Assembly: GCA_017465825.1 (NCBI GenBank)
Contig: JAFTVI010000025.1
Span: 1-46,431, forward strand
Source of the DNA: Clostridia bacterium
Lineage (GTDB): Bacteria > Bacillota > Clostridia > Oscillospirales > Acutalibacteraceae
Direction: 5' to 3'
Length of the DNA stretch: 46,431 nucleotides
Shown: positions 19,405 through 27,123 of the stretch, piece after piece
How positions within the stretch are numbered: position 1 is the stretch's first letter
Layout of the letters: each line of letters opens with the position of its first letter
The notes under the pieces: generated by a model
What the model was told of the DNA's origin: nothing
What the model saw: only the letters and a program-made list of their open reading frames with translations
Database searches by the model: none
Position numbers and translations under genes: made by a program

Positions 19405-19413
19405 TTATGTAAA

Positions 19414-19495
19414 AATGTACAATTTACAATTAATTAATAACATACAAATCGGTTTAAAGGGCGGAGCTCTTTCCTCCATTGTACATTGTTAATTC
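19414..19495. repeat. MITE-like palindromic element with TGTACAAT-type ends
   Basis: Ends made of TGTACAATTTACAATTAATT and, inverted, CATTGTACATTGTTAATT enclose a hairpin AAAGGGC-GGA-GCTCTTT (19456-19472). The core and its flank (TTTCCTCCATT) match the element at 15651-15680. The ends match the repeats around the four-helix-bundle cassette. Confidence 0.65.
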
Positions 19496-19518
19496 GATTT
19501 ATATTCAATTAATTCAAT

Positions 19519-19558
19519 AAGAAAAAACCTCCTTGTATGAACAAGAAGGTTTTTTCTT
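19519..19558. terminator. Strong bidirectional terminator
   Basis: A stem of about 18 bp (19519-19536 with 19541-19558, one mismatch) carries an A-run on one side and a T-run on the other. It therefore works on both strands, ending the minus-strand operon and backing up the plus-strand terminator. Confidence 0.9.
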
Positions 19559-20572
19559 TTAATACTTGAACTGTGTATACTCCGTAATATCAACGATTCT
19601 TGCCTTAAGCTCTGCAATATGAGCGTTGGCTGTGATATCAATATTCATTGTCTGGTTGAGTGACTGCACGTGCTTTGTTTTATAATCATAAATGATTGTT
19701 ACTGTGCAATCGGTGTAATTGAAATTGATTTCGCTCAGGGCAAGTGATGAAATTGCAGTTATCTGTTCAAGTGCATTGTAAGGGTCGAAAATACCGCTTA
19801 TTGCACTTTGTGTTGACGTTGTACCGTAGGGCACGATTTCGGGATTAAGCTCGTCAACAACCGTTATAACAAGCTTATACATTCCGTCGTCGAGAATTTC
19901 GCAGTACGCATTTTTGATTTTTTCACTGTCCGTCAGAATGCAACCGTACGATGAATCAATAACGGGTAGCTTGTCGGAATTGCCTGCCACATAGTCTACT
20001 GCATTTGCCGCACTTTTTGAAGTTACGTATTTTTCGATTATCGGAAGCACAAGACCGCCCAGACCGCCTAAATTCTGATGTTCTGTGGGAAGATTCTGAT
20101 ACCTTATTTTTGAAAAAGCGGGGGAGTCGTTTTTAAGCTGATTCATAACAGCCGTGTATTCCGCAAGTATAGAGGACGCTGAAAGATAGGATTTGTCCGT
20201 TTTTATTTCACGGACCGTGCCGTCTGTATCTTTTACGGAAATTGTTGTGTTTCCCCAACCCTCTTTGTATTCTTTACCCTCCGCGTCGGTAACGGTTTCT
20301 TTTTTGAGGGTGTTGCCGTCGCCGCTGTCGGAATCACCTATGCTTGTAACGGCAAGTATAACAGTCACGGCAACAACAATCGTTACCATAAGAGCAATGC
20401 AAAGCTTTATTATGTTTTTCTTCTGCTTTTTTGAAGCAACTTTTTCTACAACCTGCTCAGGCTCTTCAGGTTCTATATCAATTACAGTTTCTTCACCTAT
20501 AAATTCCACGCCGCAGAATCTGCAAAATCTTGAATCGTCATCAATATTTTTGTTGCAATTCGGGCAAATCAT
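19559..20572 (-). CDS. Membrane-anchored zinc-ribbon protein, function unknown
   Basis: A 337-residue protein. An N-terminal zinc ribbon has Cys 3, 6, 17 and 20 (CPNC...CRFCG). An acidic stretch (27-45), a basic KKQKKN and a single membrane helix (about 53-76) follow, leaving a 260-residue outer domain. That domain is not recognised; it contains NYTDCTVTIIYDY and ends in TEYTQFKY. The layout (cytoplasmic zinc ribbon, one helix, extracellular domain) is common in clostridia and often of unknown role. It is the last gene of a three-gene operon with two membrane-anchored paralogues, 20 bp behind its neighbour, and is closed by a strong terminator. Confidence 0.75.
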   Translation of the reverse strand: MICPNCNKNIDDDSRFCRFCGVEFIGEETVIDIEPEEPEQVVEKVASKKQKKNIIKLCIALMVTIVVAVTVILAVTSIGDSDSGDGNTLKKETVTDAEGKEYKEGWGNTTISVKDTDGTVREIKTDKSYLSASSILAEYTAVMNQLKNDSPAFSKIRYQNLPTEHQNLGGLGGLVLPIIEKYVTSKSAANAVDYVAGNSDKLPVIDSSYGCILTDSEKIKNAYCEILDDGMYKLVITVVDELNPEIVPYGTTSTQSAISGIFDPYNALEQITAISSLALSEINFNYTDCTVTIIYDYKTKHVQSLNQTMNIDITANAHIAELKARIVDITEYTQFKY

Positions 20573-20592
20573 AACAAAAGAACCCCCTTGTT

Positions 20593-21627
20593 TTACATAT
20601 AGTCGGCAAACATCGTCATAAAGCCTGTTTCCTTGTAGCCTTTAAGAGAAAGCATATCTCCGGGAATTGAGGCTGTAAAATATGAAATAACAAACTGAGA
20701 TGTGATTTCTGTGCCTTCTCCAATATCAACCTGAACAAGCTCGTCGTCTGCAAAGTAGAAATTGAAAAATCCGCCGTTTTTGTCGTATCTGAAGCATACG
20801 CCGTCCTTGCCGTCGATGATAACGGGTTTAACGCTTGTGAGATGGTTTTTCATATCTTCATACGTTTTATCACCGAAATCAAAATTGAGCATATCAATTG
20901 ATAAGCCGAATGTCTGCATTACCGCATCCGTCAGCTGTGCATACTGCATAAGGGCAGTACGCTTGAAATAAAGCTTGCCGTCCAGCTTGACCAGCGATAC
21001 TTCCATACCCTCAAGACTTGTAAGCATTTCAAAATTATCTCCGTCAAAAGCAACGGCAATAGGCTCATTGTCCAGTGAGCCTTCAAGATAGCAGGAACGG
21101 TCAAGGTATGACTTTATGAGCGCTTCACAGGCAGCCTTGTCGTAGCCGGGTTCTGTCTGATTTTCGTTGGAATTCTCGTTTGCGACTGTTGTTTTTTCAA
21201 CTATTGAATGAGGATTTGCATTAGCCGTGTTTTCGTTGAGCAGAGTTGTAGCCTCACTTGCAATGTTCTGAATATAATCCTTGTATTCTTCGCTTGAAAT
21301 GGACTGACCCTCTTCATTTGTAAAGCTTTCGGCGTTGAATGCATCCTCCAGTGCTTCATAGTCAATGGAATCCGATGATGTGGTTGTTTCCGTGTCTGCG
21401 GTGCCGTCGCTGTCTTTCTGTACAAAGAAGAAAACAAGACCGCAAACTATGGCAACAAGAATTACGGCAATTACAACTATAACCGTTGTTTTGTTGTTTT
21501 TGTTTTTTGTTTCGGCGGGAACAATGTTGACTGTTTCCTTTACTTCAAAACGGATATCGTTTTTTTCTTCATTTTCGGGTGTAACGTCATTGTCTTGCCC
21601 GTTGTTTATGTTAAAATTTTCGTCCAT
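20593..21627 (-). CDS. Membrane-anchored protein, paralogue of the next gene upstream
   Basis: A 344-residue protein with an acidic cytoplasmic start, one membrane helix (about 46-70), a Ser/Thr/Glu-rich linker and a beta-rich outer domain (about 170-344). That domain shares a pattern with the upstream gene: AFDGDNFEMLTSLEGMEVSLVKLDGKLYF here versus AMDGENFIVYSEMDGIDMGILSLDGKFYL there, and both end in MLSL(K/D)GY. The fold may resemble LolA/LppX-type lipid-binding beta-sheets, but this is a guess. Function unknown. It is co-transcribed on both sides (12 and 20 bp gaps). Confidence 0.7.
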   Translation of the reverse strand: MDENFNINNGQDNDVTPENEEKNDIRFEVKETVNIVPAETKNKNNKTTVIVVIAVILVAIVCGLVFFFVQKDSDGTADTETTTSSDSIDYEALEDAFNAESFTNEEGQSISSEEYKDYIQNIASEATTLLNENTANANPHSIVEKTTVANENSNENQTEPGYDKAACEALIKSYLDRSCYLEGSLDNEPIAVAFDGDNFEMLTSLEGMEVSLVKLDGKLYFKRTALMQYAQLTDAVMQTFGLSIDMLNFDFGDKTYEDMKNHLTSVKPVIIDGKDGVCFRYDKNGGFFNFYFADDELVQVDIGEGTEITSQFVISYFTASIPGDMLSLKGYKETGFMTMFADYM

Positions 21628-21639
21628 TTTATTTTACTC

Positions 21640-22605
21640 CTATCCCATTAAATCTGTTACGAATGAAATAATATTGGTTTTTGAATAGCCATCGAGAGAA
21701 AGCATACTTTTATCAAAATCAGCTGTGAATTCATCAGCCTGCAGAATGGTGTTTGCCGTGCCGTTGCTGTCGTACTGAATCATCTGTATGATTTCATTGT
21801 TCACAACAACAAAATCAATATGGTTTTCACTGCTTTTGTAGGTATAACAAACAGCAGGCTGACCGTTATATTTAGCCTCAGTAACCTCAGTGGGGGACTT
21901 GTCCTTGAATGAGCTTACATTAAAGTCCAATTTAATTGAATCCATATCAATATCCATCATACTCTGGAGAGCGGAATTGAGAACGGTGTATTTTTTGCCG
22001 GCAGGATTTATGAGGTAGAATTTACCGTCAAGACTGAGTATACCCATATCAATGCCGTCCATTTCGGAATAAACGATGAAATTCTCGCCGTCCATAGCCA
22101 TTTCCATAGGGGATTTATCACCGTGTGATACCATTATTCCGTCAAAGTAATACTTGCCGCTAAAAAATGAAGATATAGTGTTGACAACCTCATTGTCTGC
22201 GGCAGTTTCTTTGTCCGTTTTTACGGTTGTCTGCTCAAGGTACTGCTCTGTTGTGATTTTTTCGGATTTAACTGTGGTATTTTCATTGTTTCTGACAGTT
22301 GTTTTGTCAGCAGTTACGATATTTTCAATTGTGGTAGCTTCCGGTTTCAAGGCAGCAGTCAGCGTTGTTATAACATCGTAATTTTCAAATTCTTCTGCCA
22401 GATCGCCGTTCATATTTTCAAAGCTTACCTGAACATCGTCATTTGCGGATACAGGCTCATAATCTCCCGATTCCTCATTGATAAATGATTCCCCATTGTC
22501 GGTATCGTTAGATTTGCCTTTCGTTACGGCAACGGCAACTATCACGGCAATAACAATAATTACAGCGATTACTCCGATTATTATGTATTTTGTTTTTGTT
22601 TCCAT
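21640..22605 (-). CDS. Membrane-anchored protein, first gene of the paralogue operon
   Basis: A 321-residue protein. ATG 22605 is chosen because AAGGG lies 8 bp before it; the frame is open 16 codons further upstream with no ribosome-binding site. METKTKY is followed by a membrane helix (residues 8-28), a Thr/Glu-rich linker with repeated TTVK/TTVR segments, and an outer domain (about 160-321) paralogous to that of the next gene. No catalytic motif is recognised. The linker length and low complexity suggest it spans the cell wall. Confidence 0.7.
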   Translation of the reverse strand: METKTKYIIIGVIAVIIVIAVIVAVAVTKGKSNDTDNGESFINEESGDYEPVSANDDVQVSFENMNGDLAEEFENYDVITTLTAALKPEATTIENIVTADKTTVRNNENTTVKSEKITTEQYLEQTTVKTDKETAADNEVVNTISSFFSGKYYFDGIMVSHGDKSPMEMAMDGENFIVYSEMDGIDMGILSLDGKFYLINPAGKKYTVLNSALQSMMDIDMDSIKLDFNVSSFKDKSPTEVTEAKYNGQPAVCYTYKSSENHIDFVVVNNEIIQMIQYDSNGTANTILQADEFTADFDKSMLSLDGYSKTNIISFVTDLMG

Positions 22606-22680
22606 TTTCTCAACCCTTAAATATAATCTTATATTACATTTTAACATAAGCAAATATATAATGCAAGACGGTAAAAACAG

Positions 22681-22702
22681 AAAAAGCGCCTGCTATGGCG
22701 CT
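22681..22702 (-). terminator. Terminator overlapping the stop of the oxidoreductase gene
   Basis: AGCGCC (22685-22690) and GGCGCT (22697-22702) form a 6-bp GC-rich stem. On the minus strand it is followed by a T-run. The stem touches the TGA stop of the gene it terminates. Confidence 0.8.
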
Positions 22703-23925
22703 CAGTTTAAGTTCTGCATATATTCGTGCATTGTTTCGGCAACGATTTTGCTGTGTGCAACTGCTTCAACAACAGTTCTTGCGCCGTTTACCACATCTCC
22801 CGATGCGAAAACTCCCGCACGGCTCGTTCTGCCCTTTTCGTCCGCAACAAGCAGACCTTTTTCATTCGCCTCAAGTCCCTGTGTGGTGGAAACAATTGCA
22901 TTCTGCGGACCCTGACTTATGGCAATAATCACACTGTCAGCCTTGTACAGCTTGTCGGAATTTTCAATTTCGGTAGTTACACCGTTTTCATCCTCATTCA
23001 GATTGCGGAAAATAACTCCCTCGTCCGTTATTTCAACAGGCTTTTTGTTGTATTCAAACCTTACGCCCTCAAGCTTTGCGTAGCTGAACTCGTACCTGCT
23101 TGCACGGATTCTTTTGCGCATAGAAAAACAGGTGATGTTCCTCGTTCCCTTTCTCAATGCGGTGCGGGCAACATCCATAGCGGCGTTACCTGCACCTATA
23201 ACGATTACCGTATCGCCCAGCTTGTATGAGTCGGGATTGCTTAAATAGTTTATTGCAAAATGCACGTTTCCGTTGGTTTCGCCTTTGATGTGCAGAGCGT
23301 TGGGTTTCCATACACCCGTGCCGATGAAGATTGCCTTGTAGTCGTCACGGAAAAGGTCGTCAATTCCGATTGTTGCTCCGATTTTGGTGTTAGGACGGAT
23401 TTTTATCCCCTTAAGCTCCAGATGTCTGTACTGTAAATCGTCTATTACGGATTTGGGCAAGCGGAATTCGGGGATTCCGTAGCGGAGAATACCGCCGATT
23501 TTGTCCCTGTCCTCAAAAATCGTCACCTGATAGCCGTAGCGTGCAAGAATAATTGCAATTGTCAGTCCTGCAGGCCCTGAGCCAACAATTGCAACCTTTG
23601 TTCCGTTTGAGGGAGCAGGTCCTGCCGTCATTTTGGGCGCATAGGTGCTTGAAACATAGTTTTCAATGGTTGAAAAATGAACGGGATTGCCTTTTCTGCC
23701 TAAAATGCAACTGCCCTCACATTGGTTTTCGTGATTGCATATAAGACTGCATACGGTGGTGAGCGGATTGTTTTCAAAAAGCAGTCTGCCTGCCTCGTCA
23801 AGACGGTTGTCCTTTAAAAGCTCAATAACTCTCGGAATGGGCGTGCTTATGGGACACCCTTTAACGCATTGAGGCTTTTTGCAGTTTAAGCACTTGTCGG
23901 CTTCATCCATAATGTGCAGAGCCAT
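22702..23925 (-). CDS. Stand-alone GltD-like FAD/NAD(P) oxidoreductase
   Basis: A 407-residue flavoprotein like the small subunit of glutamate synthase. The N-terminal iron-sulfur region has CLNCKKPQCVKGCP (12-25) and a second Cys cluster (CSLICNHENQCEGSC). It is followed by an FAD motif VAIVGSGPAGLTIA, GYQVTIFE and a second dinucleotide motif VIVIGAGNAAMDVARTA. The C-terminal GVFASGDVVNGARTVVEAVAHSK closes the FAD site. AAGGAG lies 7 bp before ATG 23925; an upstream in-frame ATG at 23988 has none. No large glutamate synthase subunit, NfnA or hydrogenase partner adjoins it, so the electron partner is unknown. Confidence 0.85.
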   Translation of the reverse strand: MALHIMDEADKCLNCKKPQCVKGCPISTPIPRVIELLKDNRLDEAGRLLFENNPLTTVCSLICNHENQCEGSCILGRKGNPVHFSTIENYVSSTYAPKMTAGPAPSNGTKVAIVGSGPAGLTIAIILARYGYQVTIFEDRDKIGGILRYGIPEFRLPKSVIDDLQYRHLELKGIKIRPNTKIGATIGIDDLFRDDYKAIFIGTGVWKPNALHIKGETNGNVHFAINYLSNPDSYKLGDTVIVIGAGNAAMDVARTALRKGTRNITCFSMRKRIRASRYEFSYAKLEGVRFEYNKKPVEITDEGVIFRNLNEDENGVTTEIENSDKLYKADSVIIAISQGPQNAIVSTTQGLEANEKGLLVADEKGRTSRAGVFASGDVVNGARTVVEAVAHSKIVAETMHEYMQNLN

Positions 23926-24025
23926 TGTTTCACTCCTTACAGCATTGTAACTGTAATTAGGATGTGGAGTTTCAGCTGAAAAATACAAAATACCTTTTCA
24001 ATAATAAAAATAATCAAATATGGTA

Positions 24026-24054
24026 TTGCTATTATTCCAACTTTAGAATATAAT
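24026..24054 (+). promoter_or_regulatory. Promoter of the restriction-modification operon
   Basis: TTGCTA (24026-24031), 17-bp spacer, TATAAT (24049-24054). It lies about 32 bp before the methylase start. Nearby AATACC (about 23989) and GGTATT (about 24022) words form a loose inverted repeat upstream that could be an operator. Confidence 0.65.
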
Positions 24055-24086
24055 TAATACAAACAATACAGAAGGTGGGTACACAA

Positions 24087-25157
24087 GTGGAATTTATGTC
24101 TGCGAGAGAAGCCGCTGATAAATGGGGCATTTCCCAAAGAAGAGTTGCAGTTCTTTGCTCTGAAAAAAGAATCGCTGATGCAACTATGGTTGGTAATATG
24201 TGGATTATACCTACTACTGCCGAAAAACCGACTGATGCAAGAAGTACACGATACAGCAAGACTGAAGAAAAAGCAGTCAAGCCTTTCTTGAAGTGGGCGG
24301 GCGGTAAAGGTCAGCTTCTTAAAGAGATTGAACGCTATTATCCTTTTGCGGATGGTCGTATTACAAAATATGCAGAGCCGTTTGTTGGTGGCGGTGCTGT
24401 TTTATTTGATATACTTAGCAAATATGATTTAGAAGAAATTTATATCAGTGATATTAATGCTGAACTTATCAATGCTTATCGCATTATTCGTGATGATATT
24501 GATGCTTTAATTGAAATGCTTTACGCTATGCAAAACGACTTTATACCGTTGGATACAGATAATCGTAAAGCATATTATATGGAAAAACGTGAGTGTTTTA
24601 ATGATTTGAAGGTCAACGGAAACGAGAACATAAACATCGAAAAAGCGGCATTGATGATATTCTTAAACAAAACTTGCTTCAATGGCCTGTTCCGAGTAAA
24701 TAAAAAAGGTTTGTTTAATGTTCCTATGGGCGCATATAAAAATCCAATGATTTGCGATGAAAATAACCTTCGGGCAGTATCGGAAAAACTACAAAGAGTT
24801 ACTATTGTATGTAGCGATTACACAGAGTCAGCAGACTTTATTGATGAAAATACTTTTGTTTATTTTGATCCGCCATACAGACCTATTACAGATACAGCAA
24901 GTTTTACAGCATATACTGAGAACTTGTTTAATGATGAAGAACAGATTGAACTCGCACGATTTGTTGATGATATGCACCGAAAAGGAGCAAAGGTAGTAAT
25001 TAGTAATTCCGATCCAAAGAACTCAAACACAGAAGATGATTTCTTTGATAACATTTATTCAGCTCACAAGATCAAACGAGTTGAAGCAACACGTATGATT
25101 AACTGTAATAGCGAAGCAAGAGGAAAAATTAAAGAGTTGCTTATTAGCAATTTTTAA
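24087..25157 (+). CDS. Dam-type adenine methylase with N-terminal HTH
   Basis: A 356-residue N6-adenine methyltransferase of the D12/Dam class, expected to methylate GATC. Residues 1-50 form a winged/MerR-like helix-turn-helix (MSAREAADKWGISQRRVAVLC...NMWIIP) not present in M.DpnII itself. The catalytic part has FLKWAGGKGQLLKEI (AdoMet motif), AEPFVGGGAV, DINAELINAYR, the motif IV VYFDPPYRP and VVISNSDP. The start is GTG 24087, with AAGGTGGG 7 bp upstream; another GTG at 24075 overlaps that site. It leads a four-gene DpnII-like cassette. The HTH could let the methylase regulate its own promoter (inference). Confidence 0.88.
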   Translation: MEFMSAREAADKWGISQRRVAVLCSEKRIADATMVGNMWIIPTTAEKPTDARSTRYSKTEEKAVKPFLKWAGGKGQLLKEIERYYPFADGRITKYAEPFVGGGAVLFDILSKYDLEEIYISDINAELINAYRIIRDDIDALIEMLYAMQNDFIPLDTDNRKAYYMEKRECFNDLKVNGNENINIEKAALMIFLNKTCFNGLFRVNKKGLFNVPMGAYKNPMICDENNLRAVSEKLQRVTIVCSDYTESADFIDENTFVYFDPPYRPITDTASFTAYTENLFNDEEQIELARFVDDMHRKGAKVVISNSDPKNSNTEDDFFDNIYSAHKIKRVEATRMINCNSEARGKIKELLISNF

Positions 25158-25177
25158 ACTAAAGGAGGAACAAATTT

Positions 25178-25432
25178 ATGATTTGCAAAAAAGACCATCG
25201 TTATTTAATCGAATATAATTCACTTCCTGAAGCACAAGATAATCAGCACGGCGATCGCCATATTTGTGCCGGTTGTGCGTATGAGGAAGGATTAAAAGAC
25301 GGTATGGCAGGAAATGATAGAAAAACAGATCTTTCACATTTGCCGTATAGTCAGGCGGGAACTGTACGCCATAAGGATGCCAAAGGAGCATATGACGAAG
25401 GATATGACGAAGGCAGAAAAAGAAGTTTATAA
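25178..25432 (+). CDS. Small Cys-containing protein within the R-M cassette
   Basis: An 84-residue protein with a perfect AAAGGAGG before its ATG, so it is certainly translated. It has Cys3 and a HICAGCAYEEG motif (Cys 31 and 34), a charged GLKDGMAGNDRK segment, LPYSQAGTVRHKDA and an end of EGYDEGRKRSL. The repeated (Y)(E/D)EG pattern suggests short amphipathic helices. It lies 20 bp after the methylase and 19 bp before the endonuclease. I recognise no named family; a control or accessory protein of the cassette is possible. It is not a classical C-protein, because no helix-turn-helix is visible. Confidence 0.8.
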   Translation: MICKKDHRYLIEYNSLPEAQDNQHGDRHICAGCAYEEGLKDGMAGNDRKTDLSHLPYSQAGTVRHKDAKGAYDEGYDEGRKRSL

Positions 25433-25451
25433 TTACAGTGGAGTGTGTAAA

Positions 25452-26327
25452 ATGCGAGATTTTAATAAATGGTTATCAGGATTTCGTGATAGTATTGCAG
25501 ACTATGGTTATTACATAGATTTTGAAAAGGTTCATAAAAACGTAGACCATATCAGGGTGGAACTTAATATCTTAAATTCTCTCATCGGCTCCAAGAATAT
25601 CGAAGCTGATTTTGAGGATTTGATGAGAAAATATCCCGAAGTATTAAAGTGTATTCCTCTGCTTTTAGCAGTTCGAGCGAATGAAATATACTGTCAGGAT
25701 GAAAATGGCGGTCATTTATTCCAATTTGATTTAGGAAAGTATCCGCCGAACAGTCACGTTTATTACGATAGATACAAATATTTTATGCGTGAAACCGGAT
25801 TATTTGATTTGTTGGAAAATCATATTGTGAATAATCTGGTTGACTATGCAACGGGTGTTGAAACAGGTCTTGACTCCAACGGTCGTAAAAATCGTGGCGG
25901 TCAACTTATGGAAGATTTTGTTGAGAGCTTTATTCAAAAAGCAGGTTTCGTAAAAGGTGTTAATTACTTTAAGGAAATGTATATCCACCAAATCACAGAT
26001 AAATGGAACATAGACTTATCTGCTATTTCCAATCAAGGCAAGATGGAAAAACGCTTTGATTTTGTTGTTAAGACACCTGATATGATTTACGGTATCGAAA
26101 CGAACTTTTACGGAAGCGGTGGTAGTAAGTTGAACGAAACCGCACGTAGTTATAAAACTCTTGCGTGGGAAACTGAAGAAATTGACGGTTTTACATTCGT
26201 TTGGTTTACCGACGGAAAAGGGTGGACAAGCGCAAGAAATAACCTCGAAGAAACTTTTGACATTATGCAGCACATCTACAACATTAAAGATTTGGAAGAT
26301 GGCGTAATCAGCGAGGTTTTTAAATAA
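25452..26327 (+). CDS. DpnII-family type II restriction endonuclease
   Basis: A 291-residue protein matching R.DpnII in length (about 288) and motifs. RNRGGQLMEDFVESFIQKAGF lies in the middle. The catalytic-looking part is KRFDFVVKTPDMIYGIETNFYGSGGSKLNETARSYKTL, where Asp, Glu and nearby polar residues would form the metal site. The predicted target is unmethylated GATC (family inference). The frame is open further upstream, but GGAG lies 8 bp before ATG 25452, which gives the expected N-terminus MRDFNKWLSGF. Its stop overlaps the start of the next methylase by one base. Confidence 0.9.
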   Translation: MRDFNKWLSGFRDSIADYGYYIDFEKVHKNVDHIRVELNILNSLIGSKNIEADFEDLMRKYPEVLKCIPLLLAVRANEIYCQDENGGHLFQFDLGKYPPNSHVYYDRYKYFMRETGLFDLLENHIVNNLVDYATGVETGLDSNGRKNRGGQLMEDFVESFIQKAGFVKGVNYFKEMYIHQITDKWNIDLSAISNQGKMEKRFDFVVKTPDMIYGIETNFYGSGGSKLNETARSYKTLAWETEEIDGFTFVWFTDGKGWTSARNNLEETFDIMQHIYNIKDLEDGVISEVFK

Positions 26328-27073
26328 TGGTAAAGAAAATAACAAAATGGGAGCCGGAAGATTTCGAGTTAGAAATGACTACGCATTGGTCGTTTCCAAA
26401 ACGTGGCGATTGGGCAACCCACGATGCAAAGTGGCGTGGTAATTGGTCACCATACATCCCCCGAAACATCCTTCTTCGCTATTCAAAAGAGGATGATTTG
26501 GTTCTCGATCAGTTTGCGGGTGGTGGCACTACCCTTGTAGAAGCAAAATTATTAAACAGAAATATTATTGGCGTAGATGTTAATGACGTTGCTCTTGCAC
26601 GTTGCAAAGAGAAAACTTCATTTGAATACGAAGGTGCAAACGGCAATGTGTATCTGTATAAAGGTGATGCAAGAAATCTTGACTTTGTTCCAGACAATAG
26701 TATTGATTTGATTTGTACTCATCCGCCATATGCCAATATTATTCAGTATAGCGAGGATATCCCCGAAGATTTATCTTTGTTAAAGGTTCAGGATTTTCTT
26801 GAGGAAATGAAAAAGGTTGCGGCAGAGAGTTATCGCGTTCTAAAAAAAGATAAGTTTTGTGCTGTTCTTATGGGAGATACCCGTCAGAAAGGTCATATGA
26901 TACCAATGTCATTTGAAGTTATGCGCATATTTGAAGATGCAGGATTTAAGCTGAAAGAGCTGATTATAAAAGAACAACACAACTGCAAAGCTACAGGATA
27001 TTGGAAAACAAATAGTGTAAAGTATAACTTCCTTTTAATTGCACACGAGTACCTATTTATATTTAGAAAATAA
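26327..27073 (+). CDS. Second DNA methyltransferase, permuted N4/N6 type
   Basis: A 248-residue AdoMet-dependent DNA methyltransferase. The AdoMet half comes first (SPYIPRNILLRYS, then LDQFAGGGTTLVEAKLLNRNIIGVDVN, about 40-85). The catalytic half follows with DNSIDLICTHPPYANIIQYS (about 125-144). In the common PF01555 layout the catalytic half comes first, so this protein is circularly permuted, and its motif IV is HPPY rather than DPPY or SPPY. In pneumococcus the equivalent slot holds DpnA, which protects single-stranded GATC DNA; a similar role is possible. It starts inside the endonuclease stop (TAATG) and ends before a strong terminator. Confidence 0.82.
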   Translation: MVKKITKWEPEDFELEMTTHWSFPKRGDWATHDAKWRGNWSPYIPRNILLRYSKEDDLVLDQFAGGGTTLVEAKLLNRNIIGVDVNDVALARCKEKTSFEYEGANGNVYLYKGDARNLDFVPDNSIDLICTHPPYANIIQYSEDIPEDLSLLKVQDFLEEMKKVAAESYRVLKKDKFCAVLMGDTRQKGHMIPMSFEVMRIFEDAGFKLKELIIKEQHNCKATGYWKTNSVKYNFLLIAHEYLFIFRK

Positions 27074-27077
27074 AATA

Positions 27078-27119
27078 AAAATCCGACTTGCAACAAATTA
27101 AATGTATAAGTCGGATTTT
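27078..27119. terminator. Bidirectional terminator after the R-M operon
   Basis: AAAATCCGACTT (27078-27089) pairs perfectly with AAGTCGGATTTT (27108-27119) around an 18-nt loop, with A- and T-runs outside. It serves both the R-M operon and the convergent sigma-factor operon. Confidence 0.9.
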
Positions 27120-27123
27120 ATTT

